A stretch of DNA of 64,000 nt from positions 7,779,341 to 7,843,340 of the forward strand of contig NW_026089624.1 in assembly GCF_024586455.1 (NCBI RefSeq), written 5' to 3'. Every line of letters starts with the position of its first letter. Position 1 is the stretch's first letter. The translations under genes were made by a program, and so were the position numbers. Under the pieces are notes generated by a model. That model was not told where the DNA came from and did no database searches. It was given only the letters and a program-made list of their open reading frames with translations. Source of the DNA: Bactrocera neohumeralis (taxonomy: Eukaryota > Arthropoda > Insecta > Diptera > Tephritidae). Below, piece after piece: positions 33,055 through 45,589 of this stretch.

Positions 33055-33290
33055 CAAAATGAGTGCGATTGTGACCGAATTTAATGCGAAACACGCAATG
33101 AAGACCATCGATCAACCATCGTATTCACCAGATTTGGCTCCGTATGGTTTTTTCTTGTTCCCTAAACTGAAATTGTATACGCGTATTACATCTGATAAAG
33201 GATTACTTTGAAGGCGACCAAATAAATATTGATGAGTAATTAAATATTTTGCGTTTTATTTACAATTTCCGGATACTTTATTGTCACAAT
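33055..33290 (+). mobile_element. mariner transposase C-terminal relic
   Basis: VTEFNAKHAMKTIDQPSYSP then DLAPYGFFLFPKLKL gives the third catalytic box of mariner (PDLAxxxF, with Tyr-Gly in place of the usual Ser-Asp, so the Asp is lost). After a deletion it jumps to DYFEGDQINIDE and a stop at about 33,240. Confidence 0.65.
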
Positions 33291-33674
33291 CCATACCTCT
33301 TTTTCGCCATTTCTCTGCTCGCTATCTTTGCGCGCTACCCTCTTGCCAAAAAAAAAAATTACATATAAAAGCCACAACAATGTTGAATTCTTACAAGCTA
33401 CCAAGTTTTGGTAACATTTTAACATCAAATGCCAAATGAAAAAACCTATTTATTTATTTTCATTGATTTTAAAAACTAATTAATAGATAACCGAACTAAA
33501 GAGTTACTAAAAATAATTTATCCACCAATTAAGAATGTCAAGTGCACAACTGCACTTGCACAAGAGGTGTAGTTTTCCACGTTTATTTGAACATCTGGCA
33601 AAGTTTGTTCTATTCGCTGATTCACATGTTACATCAGAGTAAAACGGTATTGTTGACCTGATGGTTGTTTGTCT
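33291..33674. other. AT-rich DNA, nothing recognised
   Basis: No gene or repeat assigned. Confidence 0.4.
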
Positions 33675-34106
33675 CACCCAAAACTGATTGAGATAGATAG
33701 AAGATCTACATATATACTATATATAAATGATCAGGAAGACGAGTTGAAGTCAGGATGTCTGTCTGTTCGTACGTCCATCAAGCTGTAACTTGAGTAAAAG
33801 TTAAGATATCGTGTTCCTTGGCAAAACACGAAGTTCGTAGATGGGCGTTATCGTACTACTGCCACGCCCACAAAAGATATAGAACCCCATTAAGGGAAAA
33901 CATATAAAACAGCATAACTAAGCACTAAAGTGAGATTAAGAACTATAATTTGGCACAAAACATCGCAGTAGCAAGGAACAAATTTGGTAAATTTTTTTTT
34001 AAGTGGGTGTGGCCCCACCCCTAGTAGTGTTAATGCACATATCTTCCAAACCGTTCACGCTATAATGGAAGAAAAAATGGAAAAATGGAAGAAAGAGGAT
34101 AATAAG
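33675..34106 (+). repeat. mini-me-like repeat, opposite orientation to 1-510
   Basis: Landmarks of the repeat at 1-510 appear reversed: TATATATAAATGATCAGGAA, GGATGTCTGTCTGTTCGTAC, AAGCTGTAACTTGAGTAAAA, ATGGGCGTTATCGTAC and GTGGCCCCACCCC. It directly abuts RTE copy C. Confidence 0.6.
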
Positions 34107-34109
34107 CCC

Positions 34110-36742
34110 GCTTCTTCTTCTTTATAGGCGTAGACACCGCTTACGCGGTTATAGCAACAGCACGCCAGTCCATCGGAGTGGAGGTCTTCCTCTTCCTATG
34201 TTTCCCCCCGGCGGGTACTCAGACGAATACTTCCATAGCTGAAGTGTTTTCATCCATTCGGGCGACATGACCTACCCAGCGCAGCCGCTGTCTCTTAATT
34301 CGCTGAACTATGTAAATGTCGGCGTATAACTGATACAGCTCAGCGTTCCTTCGAATGCAATATTCGCCGTGGCCAATCAGCAAAACTTTCCTCTCAAACA
34401 CTCCTAAGGACGGCTCATCTGATGATATCATTGTCCATGCCTTCGCACCACATAGCAGGACGGGAAAACTGAGGGACGTGTAGAGTTTGGTTTTTGTTCG
34501 CCCAGAAAGGATTTTGGATCCCCAATTGGCTACACAGTCGGAAGAAGCACCTATTGGCAAGAGTTATTTTGCGTTGATTTTCGAGACTGACATTGTTATT
34601 GGTGTTAACACTGTTTCAAGATAGACGAAACTAGCTACGACTTCGAAGTTATGATTGTCAACAGTGATGTGACAGCCAAATTGCGAGTGCGACGACTGTA
34701 TGTTAGATGACAGGATATATTTCGTCTTGCCCTCGTTCACTACCAGACCCATTTGCTTCTCATTCTTATTCAGTCTGGAGAAAGCAGAACTAATGACGTT
34801 GTTGGCCAGTGATCAATAGGATTGGCGTACGCCAGCAGCTAATTAGCCGTACCAAATTCAGATATAGCGCATAAAGGCAGGACCTTTTCGTGCTGTCCAA
34901 AGTAGCTTTGAAATCGGAAGCTTCAAAATCGGCGAATATCGATCCTCTTTAAAGGCACATTGATGAGGTCCAATCAGTTCGTTGATGGTGGGTTTTAATC
35001 TTTCACACAATACGCTCAATAGAGCTTTATGTGCAATGTTGAGGAGGCTAATCCCACGGTAGTTGGCGCAGATTGTGGGGTCTCTCTTTTCGTGGATTTC
35101 CAATCGTCGGGCATGCTTTCGTCCGACCATATTTTACAAAAACGCTGATGGATGCTCCTTATCAGTTTTTCGCCCGCTTATTTGAATAGCTTAGCCGGCA
35201 ATCCATCGGCCACCGCCCCTTTGTTTTTCTTCAGACGGGTAATTGCTATTCGAACTTATTCATGGTCGGACAATGGAACGTCTGATCCATCGTCATCGAT
35301 TGGGGATTCGGGTTCGCCAACTCCTAGCGTTGTGTTTTCACTGCCATTCAGCAGACTGGAGAACGGTTCCCTCCATAATTTTAGTATGCTCTGGGCATCA
35401 GTCACTAGATCATCTCTGGAGGTTCTTCAAGTGTATGCTCAGGTCTTGTAACCTTCTGTTAGTCGCCTAGTCTTTTCGAGCATTGCCCATGTCGGCCAGC
35501 TTGTCAAGCTCATATCTGTACTCACGCATTTCGGTTTCTCTGTTTTTTGTCTGCAAATGCGTTTCGCTTCTCTCTTCAACTCTCGGTGTCTGTCCCATCC
35601 TGCACGTATTGTGGTCCATTCAGACGTTGCGAGGTACGCTGTCTGTTTTCTCTCCACTGCGACAGGTCACTTCTCAAGGTTTCGTTTGCAGCTATACGCA
35701 AAGAGCTTGAAATGCCGTTCCACAGTTCCCTTAAACCGAGTTTTCCCATAGAGGGGGAGTGCAAGTCGAGTAGAAAATCGTTCTGCTCTCTGTTGTGATT
35801 GCAGCTTCTTGACGTCAAACCTTCCTGGAGTTTTTTGAAGATAGCGGTCAGAGTCAATTTTAGGAACTCGGAGCGTACGCGCATCTTAAACACCGGAGAC
35901 TTGTTTTCCGTTTATCACAACATGATCAATCTGGTTTGTGGCTTTTCGATCTGTAGAAATCCAGGTAGCTTAATGAGTTTTCTTATTTTCGAATCTTGTA
36001 ATACACTATATTTCGGTGTCCGGTAAATTCTGTCAGGGATGTTTCATCGTGGAAGCTGAATTTACCGATCGTTATGCCAAAGATACCTTCTTTGCCTACC
36101 CTGGCGTTAAAGTCGCCAAGCACGATTTTGAAATCGTGGCACGGGCAGTTCTTAAAGGTTCGCTCACAGCGCTCATAGAAGGCATCTTTGGTCACATCGT
36201 TTTTCTCTTCCGAAGAACTTCGGCAACGGAGCCTCTTTCACACCGAATTTGCGCTTTTTTATATAACCTCTGCAGTAAATGTCACAAGGACTTACTAACT
36301 TCAGTCCTTGTCCCGTCCACTACATTTTTTTGACGGTGATGTCAGCCTTTACTTTAACGAGGACATCTACCAGCTGGGCAGTGGCGCCTTCCCAATTAAG
36401 AGACCACGTGAATGGCTTCAAATCATAATACTTAACACGTTTGCACTGGTTGTCAAAAAAAGGGGGGTCATTCCGAGGGTGTTGTTTCCTTTTCGTTGAT
36501 AATGTTTTTTTACATGGCGAATCCCAGCGCACAACGCTGGGGAGAGGAGGTTTTGCTTTTCACTTTAGTCCGCCTTCAAACGGATTTTGTTAGGCTACCC
36601 AGAGGATACTTGAAATAAGACCGGAAATCGTGAGCTGCTTGAGCATATGTAAAATAATAATTTTTGGCCATTCCCAAGTGAATGGCGCTCTGAGAGTTCT
36701 TCTCATTTGTGTGAACTTCTACGCATGGCTCCACTATGAATG
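34110..36742 (-). mobile_element. RTE copy C: near full-length, decayed
   Basis: Minus-strand copy. The 5' end is at about 36,742 and the (GAA)n tail at about 34,112. Readable parts include the 5' ORF, MTKDAFYERCERTFKNCPCH and LGDFNARVGKEG (about 36,190-36,080), NYRGISLLNIAHKALLSVLC (about 35,070-35,010), GLVVNEGKTKYILSSN (34,752 downwards), and QRLRWVGHVARMDENTS near 34,280. The RT core between about 34,860 and 34,790 is deleted, and many shifts occur. Confidence 0.85.
36576..36734 (-). pseudogene. RTE small upstream ORF, best-preserved copy (C)
   Basis: Frame from a GTG (ATG in copies A and B) at 36,732-36,734: VEPCVEVHTNEKNSQSAIHL, then KNYYFTYAQAAHDFRSYFKY and PLGSLTKSV, stop at 36,576. 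About 52 codons. Copies A and B carry one extra base after ACATATG, so only here does the frame run to its natural-looking end. Candidate RTE ORF1 of unknown function. Confidence 0.45.
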
Positions 36743-38226
36743 GGCTTTGCGTAAAATTTAATCGAAAGGCGTAGCACTGCCCAATTTTAGGTGAAATTAC
36801 ATATCTGGGGACCCGTCGAACAGGTTTTATTATTTTGGTACGTGACATTGTTCTGACATTTCTATGTTACTGGGCGAAAATGGCCAAATCGAACTACAAC
36901 CGGTCCTAAAGCCCATATAATATAATTTTATTCTTCCACTTTGCAGTGTACAAATCAAGAAGCAATTAATATTACGGAATAAAACTTTGCACGAATAATG
37001 CCTTTAAACTATGTATGTCACTTTTGAGAAAAAATTGTTCAAATCGAACTAAAACTGTTCAATCCCTAGCTACCGACTATTTGGACCCCAGTACCTATAA
37101 TTGACTTGTTACCAAAATATCGGTCAAAGTGTGAGCTAAATATATAATTGAAATTCAGGGATAATATTTTGTCTGTATGTCAAAAATGGCTTGCATCGGG
37201 AAAATACTTTTTTTAGCTCTCATACGCCTATTACAAAGATTTTTGAACTTCCGGGTGACTTTATACGGCATATATCAACCAATATGTAAATTACCTCAAA
37301 GAAAATGAGGGAGCGTGTTTTACTCATACACTGGTACTTCAATATATTCTTATGAAGAATTTCAGTTTGTGAGTTCTATATTTTAAAAATTCCTTGAACT
37401 CCCCGGTTCACGTTTTCCACATTAACTCAATATATTAAATTTAGCCTCTTAATATAAGGTTTTACCCGGGCTTTGATTCTAGCAAGTTGCAAGAGTACAA
37501 AATGTTGGATTGCGCAACTTATCCCTTCCTTACTGGTTTTAAATAATTTCATTTATACGATCGTATACCTATTGCTAATCGCAAGCAACTATTACTTATA
37601 TCACTCATATTTGATATATCATAAACATACTATGGAAGTATTTTAATAACCTCGACAATTTATTATTTCTATGGAAAAATTACTTTTAAATCTAAGCGTC
37701 GCACTATACCCGATTTTCCTGAAAAGCTGGCCAAAGCCCGAAATTTTTTTTTGGAAATTATCAAGTTAAAGCTTAAAAAATTTTCAAGGGGCCCTGCTGT
37801 GTACTGTCAAGAAAGCTGAATGAGTTTTTTTTTAAAGACTTTGCATAGTATATTAAATTACTGTATAATATACTAAATGCTAAATAAGTAGGGACGTAGA
37901 GTGCTTTTTCTGGAACCGGGGCAAAATAAAATTGTAGAGAGCCTGTAAAAAAACCAATGAAAATTTTAATGAAACATCTGATTCTCATAATACTTGTAGG
38001 TACTCAAATTGGATTATATTCTTCTTCATTATAAATTACATTCGTGTAAATTTTGAAAGTCTGATGAATTTTAGAAGAAATGAAATGGTATTTGTGTAAA
38101 ATTTGAAACAGTAAATTTTCTTTCAATCTTTAAGAGTCTCTGATAAGGGAGCTCGAGGAAAACTGCTTTGCTTGTCTTTGTAAACAAAAAAAAATGGTGT
38201 AGGGTATTGAATTGTAGTTGTTTTAG
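36743..38226. other. AT-rich DNA with weak dispersed repeats
   Basis: Contains phrases typical of fly dispersed repeats (CCAAATCGAACTACAACCGG at 36,884; CAAATCGAACTAAAACTG at 37,040). No gene supported. Confidence 0.35.
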
Positions 38227-38520
38227 CACTATGATGAAAAGGATCTTACCCTTTGTTGTAAACGATTTGAATTAAGTATTATAGACAAAATCAATGCTTT
38301 ACAGTGCATTCGCCGTCAAATTTTTTATGCTTTGTACAAACAAATGCACTTGGACCTGGCCGACAAAATTAAGATTCTGGAACATCAATTCAAAGATAAA
38401 AAAAGATCTTTTGCATTTGATCCATTTGAGTTTAGATCCGCCAAAAAAAGTAGCACATTGTCATCAGAGGCAATTAAAGTATTAAATTCTACGACGGGTT
38501 TGAGTGCAGAGTCGATATAA
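38227..38520 (+). pseudogene. Exon-like ORF of unknown family
   Basis: A 97-codon frame follows an acceptor-like GTTGTTTTAG (38,217-38,226): HYDEKDLTLCCKRF, KINALQCIRRQIFYALYKQM, HLDLADKIKILEHQFKDKKR, FEFRSAKKSSTLSSEAIKVL, ending at TAATAA. It continues after the stops with SSSADDDSSFGSDYD to 38,582. The first in-frame ATG is at 38,332. The charged, helical composition looks protein-like, but I do not recognise it and there is no supported neighbouring exon. Confidence 0.3.
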
Positions 38521-38585
38521 TAAACCCCAGACGTGAGCTCAAGTGCAGATGACGATTCTTCATTTGGTAGTGATTATGATTAAGC

Positions 38586-38919
38586 CTTTTTAATATTCTA
38601 TAGGGTCATTATTTGTTAAGAATTACTAGATACATTCAGTGCTTATGTTTTTTTACCTTAATTATCTGTCAATCTGAGGGATATGTTACTGAAATTCAGG
38701 AAGAATAATTTTCTGATAATGATGTTTCCTTATGATAAAAATTGGTAAAATCGTGCAAATACTTCCCAGAAAGTTTTTTGTAAGACCCAATGAAGCATTA
38801 TTTTCAGGAAAAGACACTTTATTTTTTGGAAATCTTAATTTTAATAAAATATTTTACAATAGTTCAAAAATGAACATACGCTTATTCCACGATATTTGGC
38901 GCAGATTCTTTTTGTGGAT
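38586..38919. other. AT-rich DNA, nothing recognised
   Basis: No gene or repeat assigned. Confidence 0.4.
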
Positions 38920-39378
38920 TGGGTAGAGCACACTTTAATTCCAATCGTCGAGCAAGCTTTCGTCCGACCACATTGTTCAAAGAAGCCGATCCATGCTCCT
39001 TATCAGTTCTTCGTCACCGTATTTGAATGGCTCCGCTGGTAATCCATCGGCACCGCCGCTTTGTTATTCTTCAGACGGGTAATTGCTATTCGGAATTCTT
39101 CATGGTTGGGCAATGGAACGTCTGCTCCATTGTCATTGACGGGGGAATCGGGTTCACCACCAGCTGCTATTCAGCATTCTACATTCCTGAAGCATGGCCT
39201 TACATCATAATCCTTAATGCGTTGTCTGTGGTCGTTCTCAACAGGATAATGTTTTATTCAAGACTGCTTTATTCTTTTCATGGCGGGTGTTTTTTACGAG
39301 GCGGTCCCAAACCCAGCGCACAACCCTGAATAGGGATGATTCGCATCTTACTTAAGCTGGCTCTCAAACGGATGTTTT
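38920..39378 (-). mobile_element. RTE copy E: short, internally deleted
   Basis: Minus strand. The 5' part (GTTGTGCGCTGGGTTTGGGA, about 39,325) runs to the start of the endonuclease near 39,185, then jumps to the linker before RT (AACCCGATTCCCCCGTCAAT, about 39,150) and stops in the first RT block near 38,930. Most of the endonuclease is deleted. Nested beside the 3' end of copy D. Confidence 0.75.
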
Positions 39379-39383
39379 TTGGT

Positions 39384-42140
39384 TTCTTTTCCTTCTTTAC
39401 TGGCGTGGACACTGCTTACGCGATATAGCCGAGTTAACAACAGCGCGCCAGTCGTTCCTTCTTTTCGCACCATGGCGCCAATTTTGGATTCCAAGCGATG
39501 ACAGGATCTTCTCCATCTGGTCCTTCCAATGGAGTGGAGGTCTTCGCATTCCCCTGCTACCCCCGGCGGGTATTGCGTCGAGTTCTTTCAGAGCTGGAAT
39601 GTTTTCATTCATTCGGATGACATGAAGAAGCCTAGCCGCTGTCTCTTAATTCGCTGAACTATGTCAATGTCGTCATGTATCTTATACAGATCATCGTTTC
39701 ATCGACAGCGGCATTCGGCGTTTCCAATGCGTATATAACCACAAATCTTACGCAGAATCTTTCTCTCCAAAATCGACTCATCAGATGCTCCCATCGTCCA
39801 TGCCTCTGCACCATATAGCAGGACGGGAATAATGAGTGACATACAGAGTTTGGTTTTTGTTCGTTGAGAGAGGACTTTGCTTCTCAATTGCCTACTCAAT
39901 CCAAAGTAGTGCTGGCAAGAGTAATTCTGAATTGGATTTCGAGGCTGACATTATTGTTGCTGTTAATGCTGGTTCCAAGATAGACGAAGTTGACTACAAC
40001 TTCGAAGTTATGACTGTCAGCAATGACGTGGTCGCAAGTGCGACGCCTCTTTGTTTGATGACAGGAGATATTTCGTCTTGCCCTCGTTAACTGCCACACC
40101 CATTTGCTATGCTTCCTTATTCAGTCTGAAGAAAGCAGAACTAACGGCGCGGGTGTTGAGACCGATGATATCAATATCATCGACGTACGCCAACAGCTGT
40201 ACACTCTTAAAGAAGATTGTACCTGCTCGATTAAGTTCTGCAGTTCGAAGTTTTTTCTTCAGCATCAGTTTGAAGAAGTCGCACGATAGTGAGGTCCTTC
40301 ACGATCCTGACGGAGTTTTTGGTATTGCTCAACGTCAGTTTACACAGTCGTATTAGTTTTGCTGGATACCAAATTCAGATATCGCGGCATAAGCAGCACG
40401 CGGCAGCTCCTTTTCGTACTGTCAAAAGTGTGTCGATACTCTTTTCACAGGTCTTTTCAAAGATTTGGCGCATGGTGAATATCTGGTCGGTTGTTGATTT
40501 TCCAGGTCTAAAGCCAGATTTAGAGAATTAGATTTTATCATTGTGTTGACGACGGGCTTTAATCTTTCACACAATACGTTCGATAGAACCTTATATGCAA
40601 TGTTAAGGAGGCTTTTACCACGGCAGTTGGCGCAGATTGTGGGGTCTCCGGTTTTGTGGATTGGACAGAGCAGCTTAATTTCCAATCGTTAGGCATACTT
40701 TCGTGCGACCATAATTTACAAAGAAGATAATGCATGTTCTTTACCAGATCTTCGCCGCCGTGTTTGAATAGCTCGGGCCATCAATCCATCAGCCCCTCCG
40801 CTTTGTTATTCTTCAGACCGGTAATTGCTATTCGAACTTCTTCAATGTTGGGCAATGGAACGTCTGCTCCATCGTCTTCAATTGGGGAGTCGTGTTCGCC
40901 AACTCCTGATGTGATGCCTTCACTGCTATTCGGCGGACTGGGGAGTTCTTTCCATATTTTTAGTATGCCTTGGAGGTCAGTCACTATATCACTTCTGAGG
41001 GTTCTACAAGAGTATGCTCCGGTCTTGAAACCTTATGTTAGTCGCCGCATTTTTCCGTATCAGCATTACTCTTGTCGGCCAGCTTGTCAAGCTCTTCATA
41101 CTCACGCTTTCGGGCGTCTCGCGTCTCGCGTCCATCTTCAACTCTCGGCATCTGTCCCATGCCGCACGTATTGTTTTCCATCATAACGTTGGGGGTGGGC
41201 AGTCTGTTTTCTCTCCGCTGCGACACGACACTCCTCGTCGTACCTTCTTTACATTTTCCAAAAACCAATGGTTTCGATTGCAGCTGTACGTAAGGAGCTT
41301 GAAACGCCGTCCCACAGTTCCCTTATACTGAGTCGTTGACGAATGCTCTCAGAGAGTAGGAGTGCAAGTGGAATAGAAAATCGTTTGGCTATCTGTTATG
41401 AATGCAGCTTCTCGACGTCGAACCTGCCTTCTGTGTGTTGATAATCGTTTTTTTGCTGCACAGAGGCCAGTGCTTATCTTTGCTGCAACAAGATAGTGGT
41501 CAGGGTCAATGTTAAGACCTCAAAGTGTACGCACGTCTAAACCAATGGAAACGTATCTTCCGTCTATCACAACATGATTGATCTGGTCGGTGGCTTTTTG
41601 AATCGGAGGCACCCAGGTAGCTTGTTTAATTTTTCTATGCTGGAATCTAGTACTACAGGTTACCATATTTCGAGCCCCGGCGAAGTCGATCAGCCTCATC
41701 CCATTTAGGGACGTTTCTTCATGGAAGCTGAGTTTACCGACTGCTGTGCCAAACATACCTTCCTTGCCTACCCTGGCGTTAAAGTCGCCAAGCACGACTT
41801 GGACAACGTGTCGGAGGCAGCTCTCAAAAGGCGCTCCAAGAGCTCTTAGAAGGCATATGTGGTCACATCGTCCTTCTCTTCCGTCGGGGCGTGGGCGCAA
41901 TTCAACGATATGTTAAAGAACTTCGCTTTTAAGTGGACTGTGGCTAGTCGTTCATCCAGCGGTGTGAATGCTAGTACTCGGCCACGGAGTCTCATTCACA
42001 CCAAGAATTGTTTATATGGCTACTGTAGTAAATGGCACAAGGATCTACTCGCCTCAGTGCTTGTCCTCTCTATCGCATTTGGAATAGCGCTCAGAGAACT
42101 TTCCTCACTTGCGTAAACTTCTACACACGACTTCATCCTC
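39384..42140 (-). mobile_element. RTE copy D: near full-length, decayed
   Basis: Minus strand. The 5' block (GATGAAGTCGTGTGTAGAAG) is at about 42,130 and the 3' tail at about 39,386. Readable: VVLGDFNARVGKEGMFG and RLIDFAGARNMVTCSTRFQH (41,900-41,640), a linker with GVGEHDSPIEDDGADVPLPN (about 40,890), CANCRGKSLLNIAYKVLSNV (about 40,640-40,590), GAEAWTMGASDESI (about 39,800), and RRPPLHWKDQMEKIL near 39,540. Deletions near 42,060 (5' ORF to endonuclease) and many stops. Confidence 0.85.
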
Positions 42141-42417
42141 CTCTTACCTAACGCTTAGAAAATTGGCACTTTTCCCACTTAACATATAGTCTGTTGCTAC
42201 GCTAAGAACTTCCTTTAGGAACCGTAAAGGACGTGAATTTGCTGATTTTGTCTTGGAACAACTTGAAAACGATAACGATATTTTTAAGAAAGTCATGTTC
42301 CCCTATGAGGCTCACTTTCATTTCAGTGGTGCGGTAAATAAACAAAACTGTTGTTTCTAGTTCAAAGGAAATCCACACATTATTCATGAACAACCATTAC
42401 TTTTACTTAAATTGGCA

Positions 42418-42720
42418 GTTTGGTGTGGTTTTTGGTCTGGTGTAATCATCGGTACATACTTCTTTCGAAATGAAGCTGGTGACACCATTGCTGCCAGTGG
42501 AGAGATAATCAACTTTTTATGTCTGAAATTTGAAGAATTTAATGTTGAAAACATCTGCTTTTAACAAGGCTGGGAAAATTATTGCGAGAAAAGTTTGGAG
42601 ATTCGATTATTTCAAGAAATTGTCTTATTAAATGACCTCCACGACGTTTTGACCTTTCATTGTTACAAACGTATATGAAAATCTTATAGAGCTTTCTTCG
42701 ACAGGGACATGCAAGACTCC
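42418..42720 (+). mobile_element. DD41D-type transposase relic
   Basis: VWCGFWSGVIIGTYFFRNEA (about 42,432) closely matches VWCGLYAGGIIGPYFFKDAV of the element at 62,927. A weak match to the PPRSCDLTPLDYF region follows near 42,635. No TIRs seen. Confidence 0.5.
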
Positions 42721-42959
42721 TGAAGTTTTTACAATAAAATTTTCTCAATTAATTTGCTATAGTCGCTTCTTTTTATTCCTTTCAGACATAAGAACAATCG
42801 GCGACTTTTTTACATTATTGAGATGTGAAAAATCATGCATTGGGTTCGGCGCTTATTCTACATACAAATCATACAAAAATCTGCTATTTCAGCCTGTTGC
42901 AGTTTTTTTCATACTCTTGTGCTATCCAATTGGCGAGTATCTGGTTTATCTTTCGTTAG

Positions 42960-43945
42960 AAACCTATCGTTCTCTTCGCTAGCTATCAAATCTATTTGAC
43001 TTAAAACTGGGCGTCCAATATTGCCGCATATTGGAGCTCCGTATTATTCACAATATGAAATGCGATATCGATCTCAATATTCCCCACTTTCGCTTTTGTT
43101 TGGAACTGCTCAACGTTACTTATCTTGGTTTAGTTTAACAGTAAAATTCTGTTGTGCCCTGATCAAATACAAAGACCTCAGTTATCTGCCAAAGCTGGAA
43201 AAATTTTATTTCCTGCCATTTACCACTTTAATCTTTAGTACATGGTCTGCAACTGAAGGTATGAACCTTACTTCAGTTATTGTATTCAGATTCTTCTCAG
43301 TTTTCGTTTAAGCCGTTGGATATTCGTAGCACTAATGGACTATCGTTTTGCACTTGCAACACCTAATTTGTTGATTTGTGCAACTTTAAGTTGTGTATGT
43401 GCGAAGCTTCGTCACATTTAAAACATACGCCGTTCACAATTGCCCGTTGGATATTTTCCATCCGCTCTTACCATTTTTTAAAAAAATTTTATTTGTACTT
43501 TTAATTCCCTTATATTCCTTTCTTGGTAAAAAACCGTGTTGTTCAAATGTAAATCGGGTATCCCCAGTATGAAGTACTCTATTAAACTAATTTCCTTAAG
43601 TTTTACTCGCTTCCTATTTCTATTAAAGCATATAAATTCAATAAATGTTGCGTATTGCTTCTTTTGACGATTTCTCAAAAGCCTATATGCCTCAACTGAT
43701 GAATATTATATTTCAAATCAATCAACACATATTTTAGAGATATCCAATTACGAATATCATTTTTGCTTCGAATGAATGGCTTAGCTGCTAAAAGAAGGGA
43801 ATCTCCAACCATCCGACTATACGTGTATTTTCTTCCAAAGATTCTGTCCCTTGTCTTATCTCCTGCCGTGGGTGACACCGGACACACTTTTACAAACCGG
43901 CACCACTGTTTCGACATCGCTTTCGCCTTCATCATCATCTTAAAA
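42960..43945 (-). pseudogene. Possible decayed gag-like region
   Basis: Minus strand has scattered coherent segments: RNWISLKYVLIDLKYNIHQL (about 43,750), and a zinc-knuckle-like CFKCDEASHIHN near 43,425. These suggest a decayed LTR-element gag, but no pol domain follows. Low certainty. Confidence 0.25.
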
Positions 43946-43971
43946 AGACCGTAGTATGTCAGAACTTTTAT

Positions 43972-44429
43972 CCCTGACAGACGAGCAAAATTAATGCGCC
44001 TTAAGCAACGCTAATGCGTTCTGACAGATGGCAGATTTGTGCATTTAGACAGCTGATAGTGAAATTTGTTTATTTATTAAAAAAAACAAGTTAAATAAAA
44101 GTGTGCGATAAAGTTAGGAATTTTGAAAAAAATGGATGGGAAACTGTGTGTTGTTTATTTTCTGCCATCTAAAAATATTAAAATTTGTTTTTGTTAATAT
44201 GCTTGCACATAAACTGTAAACACAAACAAGGCGGCAGATTTCAAGCGACATCTGTCAAACCATAGCAGAAATTTGCCATTTTTGGGCAGTGTTGCCTACT
44301 CAAATTTAGTAAATTCAGCTAAATGCTCGAAATTTTTGTGCATTGCTAACTTGCATTAACATGGGTCAAATGCGCAAGTAAATGTAAATTAAGCCCGCTA
44401 ATGCATATTAGCGCTGTCGTCTGTGAGGG
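43972..44429. repeat. Possible MITE with CCCTSACAGACGA ends
   Basis: CCCTGACAGACGA at 43,972 is mirrored by TCGTCTGTGAGGG ending at 44,429, with partial similarity inward (ATTAATGCGCCTTAA against an AGCGGGCTTAA-type stretch). No clear target duplication. Confidence 0.35.
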
Positions 44430-45589
44430 CTATTTGTCTGGTAAATCTTTCTTGCGTTCGCTTATCGGTAGCCTTACTTCTTTTTCGTCTCTTTTAACAA
44501 TGACATGTTCAATATCTTTTGAGTCTCCATTGCGAATGCTCTTCTATAGCCTTGGTAGATCCGGATTAACTGCATTAATCCATTGTGAAAGGAAAACAAG
44601 CAGCACCGAAAGCTGTATAATAATACAAGAAGATTTATGATATGACGCAGTTTTAAAAATAACGTGTTGATATGTTTTTGTAATAAAAAATGGTTTTGTA
44701 AAAATTGATCGGCTAACAATCGCAATGTTTATCTTCTATCCATTTGCATTGAAATTATTATCAAAATTACAATCAGCTATTTACGAGAGTTTCAAACTCG
44801 CATAGCTGCCGTCTGTCACCTACAAATTTGGATCTGATTAAGTGCCCAGTTAATCCGGATTAACGCTGCCGGATAATGCTTATTGTTTGCTGCTTGCTAG
44901 CCTATATGTGTGCGTTGGCGTAGCATTTGGAATATAGGCTATCTATCTTTTGATATGAGAAGCCATCAAACAACATAAATATACATATGTATAGTATATT
45001 GTAAACAAAGACGTACTATAAACACTTTTGTTAATACGTGAAATAGGCGCAATTTATTAGTTTATAATTTTAGTGAAATGAATAGAATAACGTTGCGTGA
45101 AAATATTTGGGTAATTTTCAAATAATTACATTTATCTATGACAACGTATGTACTTGTATTTACCAATTAAGTGAATGATTAAATATATGTAGGATTCTGA
45201 TTTCGATGTACACATACATACATTAATAATGGTTCTGATCAGAGCTGTCAGAGAAAAACCGTGCCCAATGGTAAAACGGTGCGGGGATCCCTTTCAAAAG
45301 AAATGTTCCTAATACTTTATGTTTTGAGAAATAAGTCTAATACGAAGTTGCATTTTATGCTTCCATTAAATCTGTATTAAATTTTTGTCTTGTTGATGTT
45401 GGGTGAAAAAAATTTGTCGAGTACAGTTTTGAAAATGTATAAATAATTTCAGAGGCTTTGAGTCAAAAATATTGTTTCAAATTATTATTACATGAATATA
45501 AAGATATGTAGCTAGAAAACAGAAACATATGATTCTAACATTTATTTACCGATCTAATTAATGAAAAACCGGTTCTTTTAAAATCTGTT
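44430..45589. other. AT-rich DNA, nothing recognised
   Basis: Two TTAATCCGGATTAAC-like palindromic sites occur at about 44,560 and 44,850. No gene is supported. Confidence 0.35.

Noticed and set aside
35152..36026. Several plus-strand open frames of 60-105 codons
   Set aside because: They lie opposite RTE copy C, whose minus-strand frames carry the recognisable RT and endonuclease motifs.
43675..43938. 87-codon minus-strand frame as an intact gene
   Set aside because: Embedded in a decayed gag-like stretch with stops on both sides; reported only as a doubtful relic.
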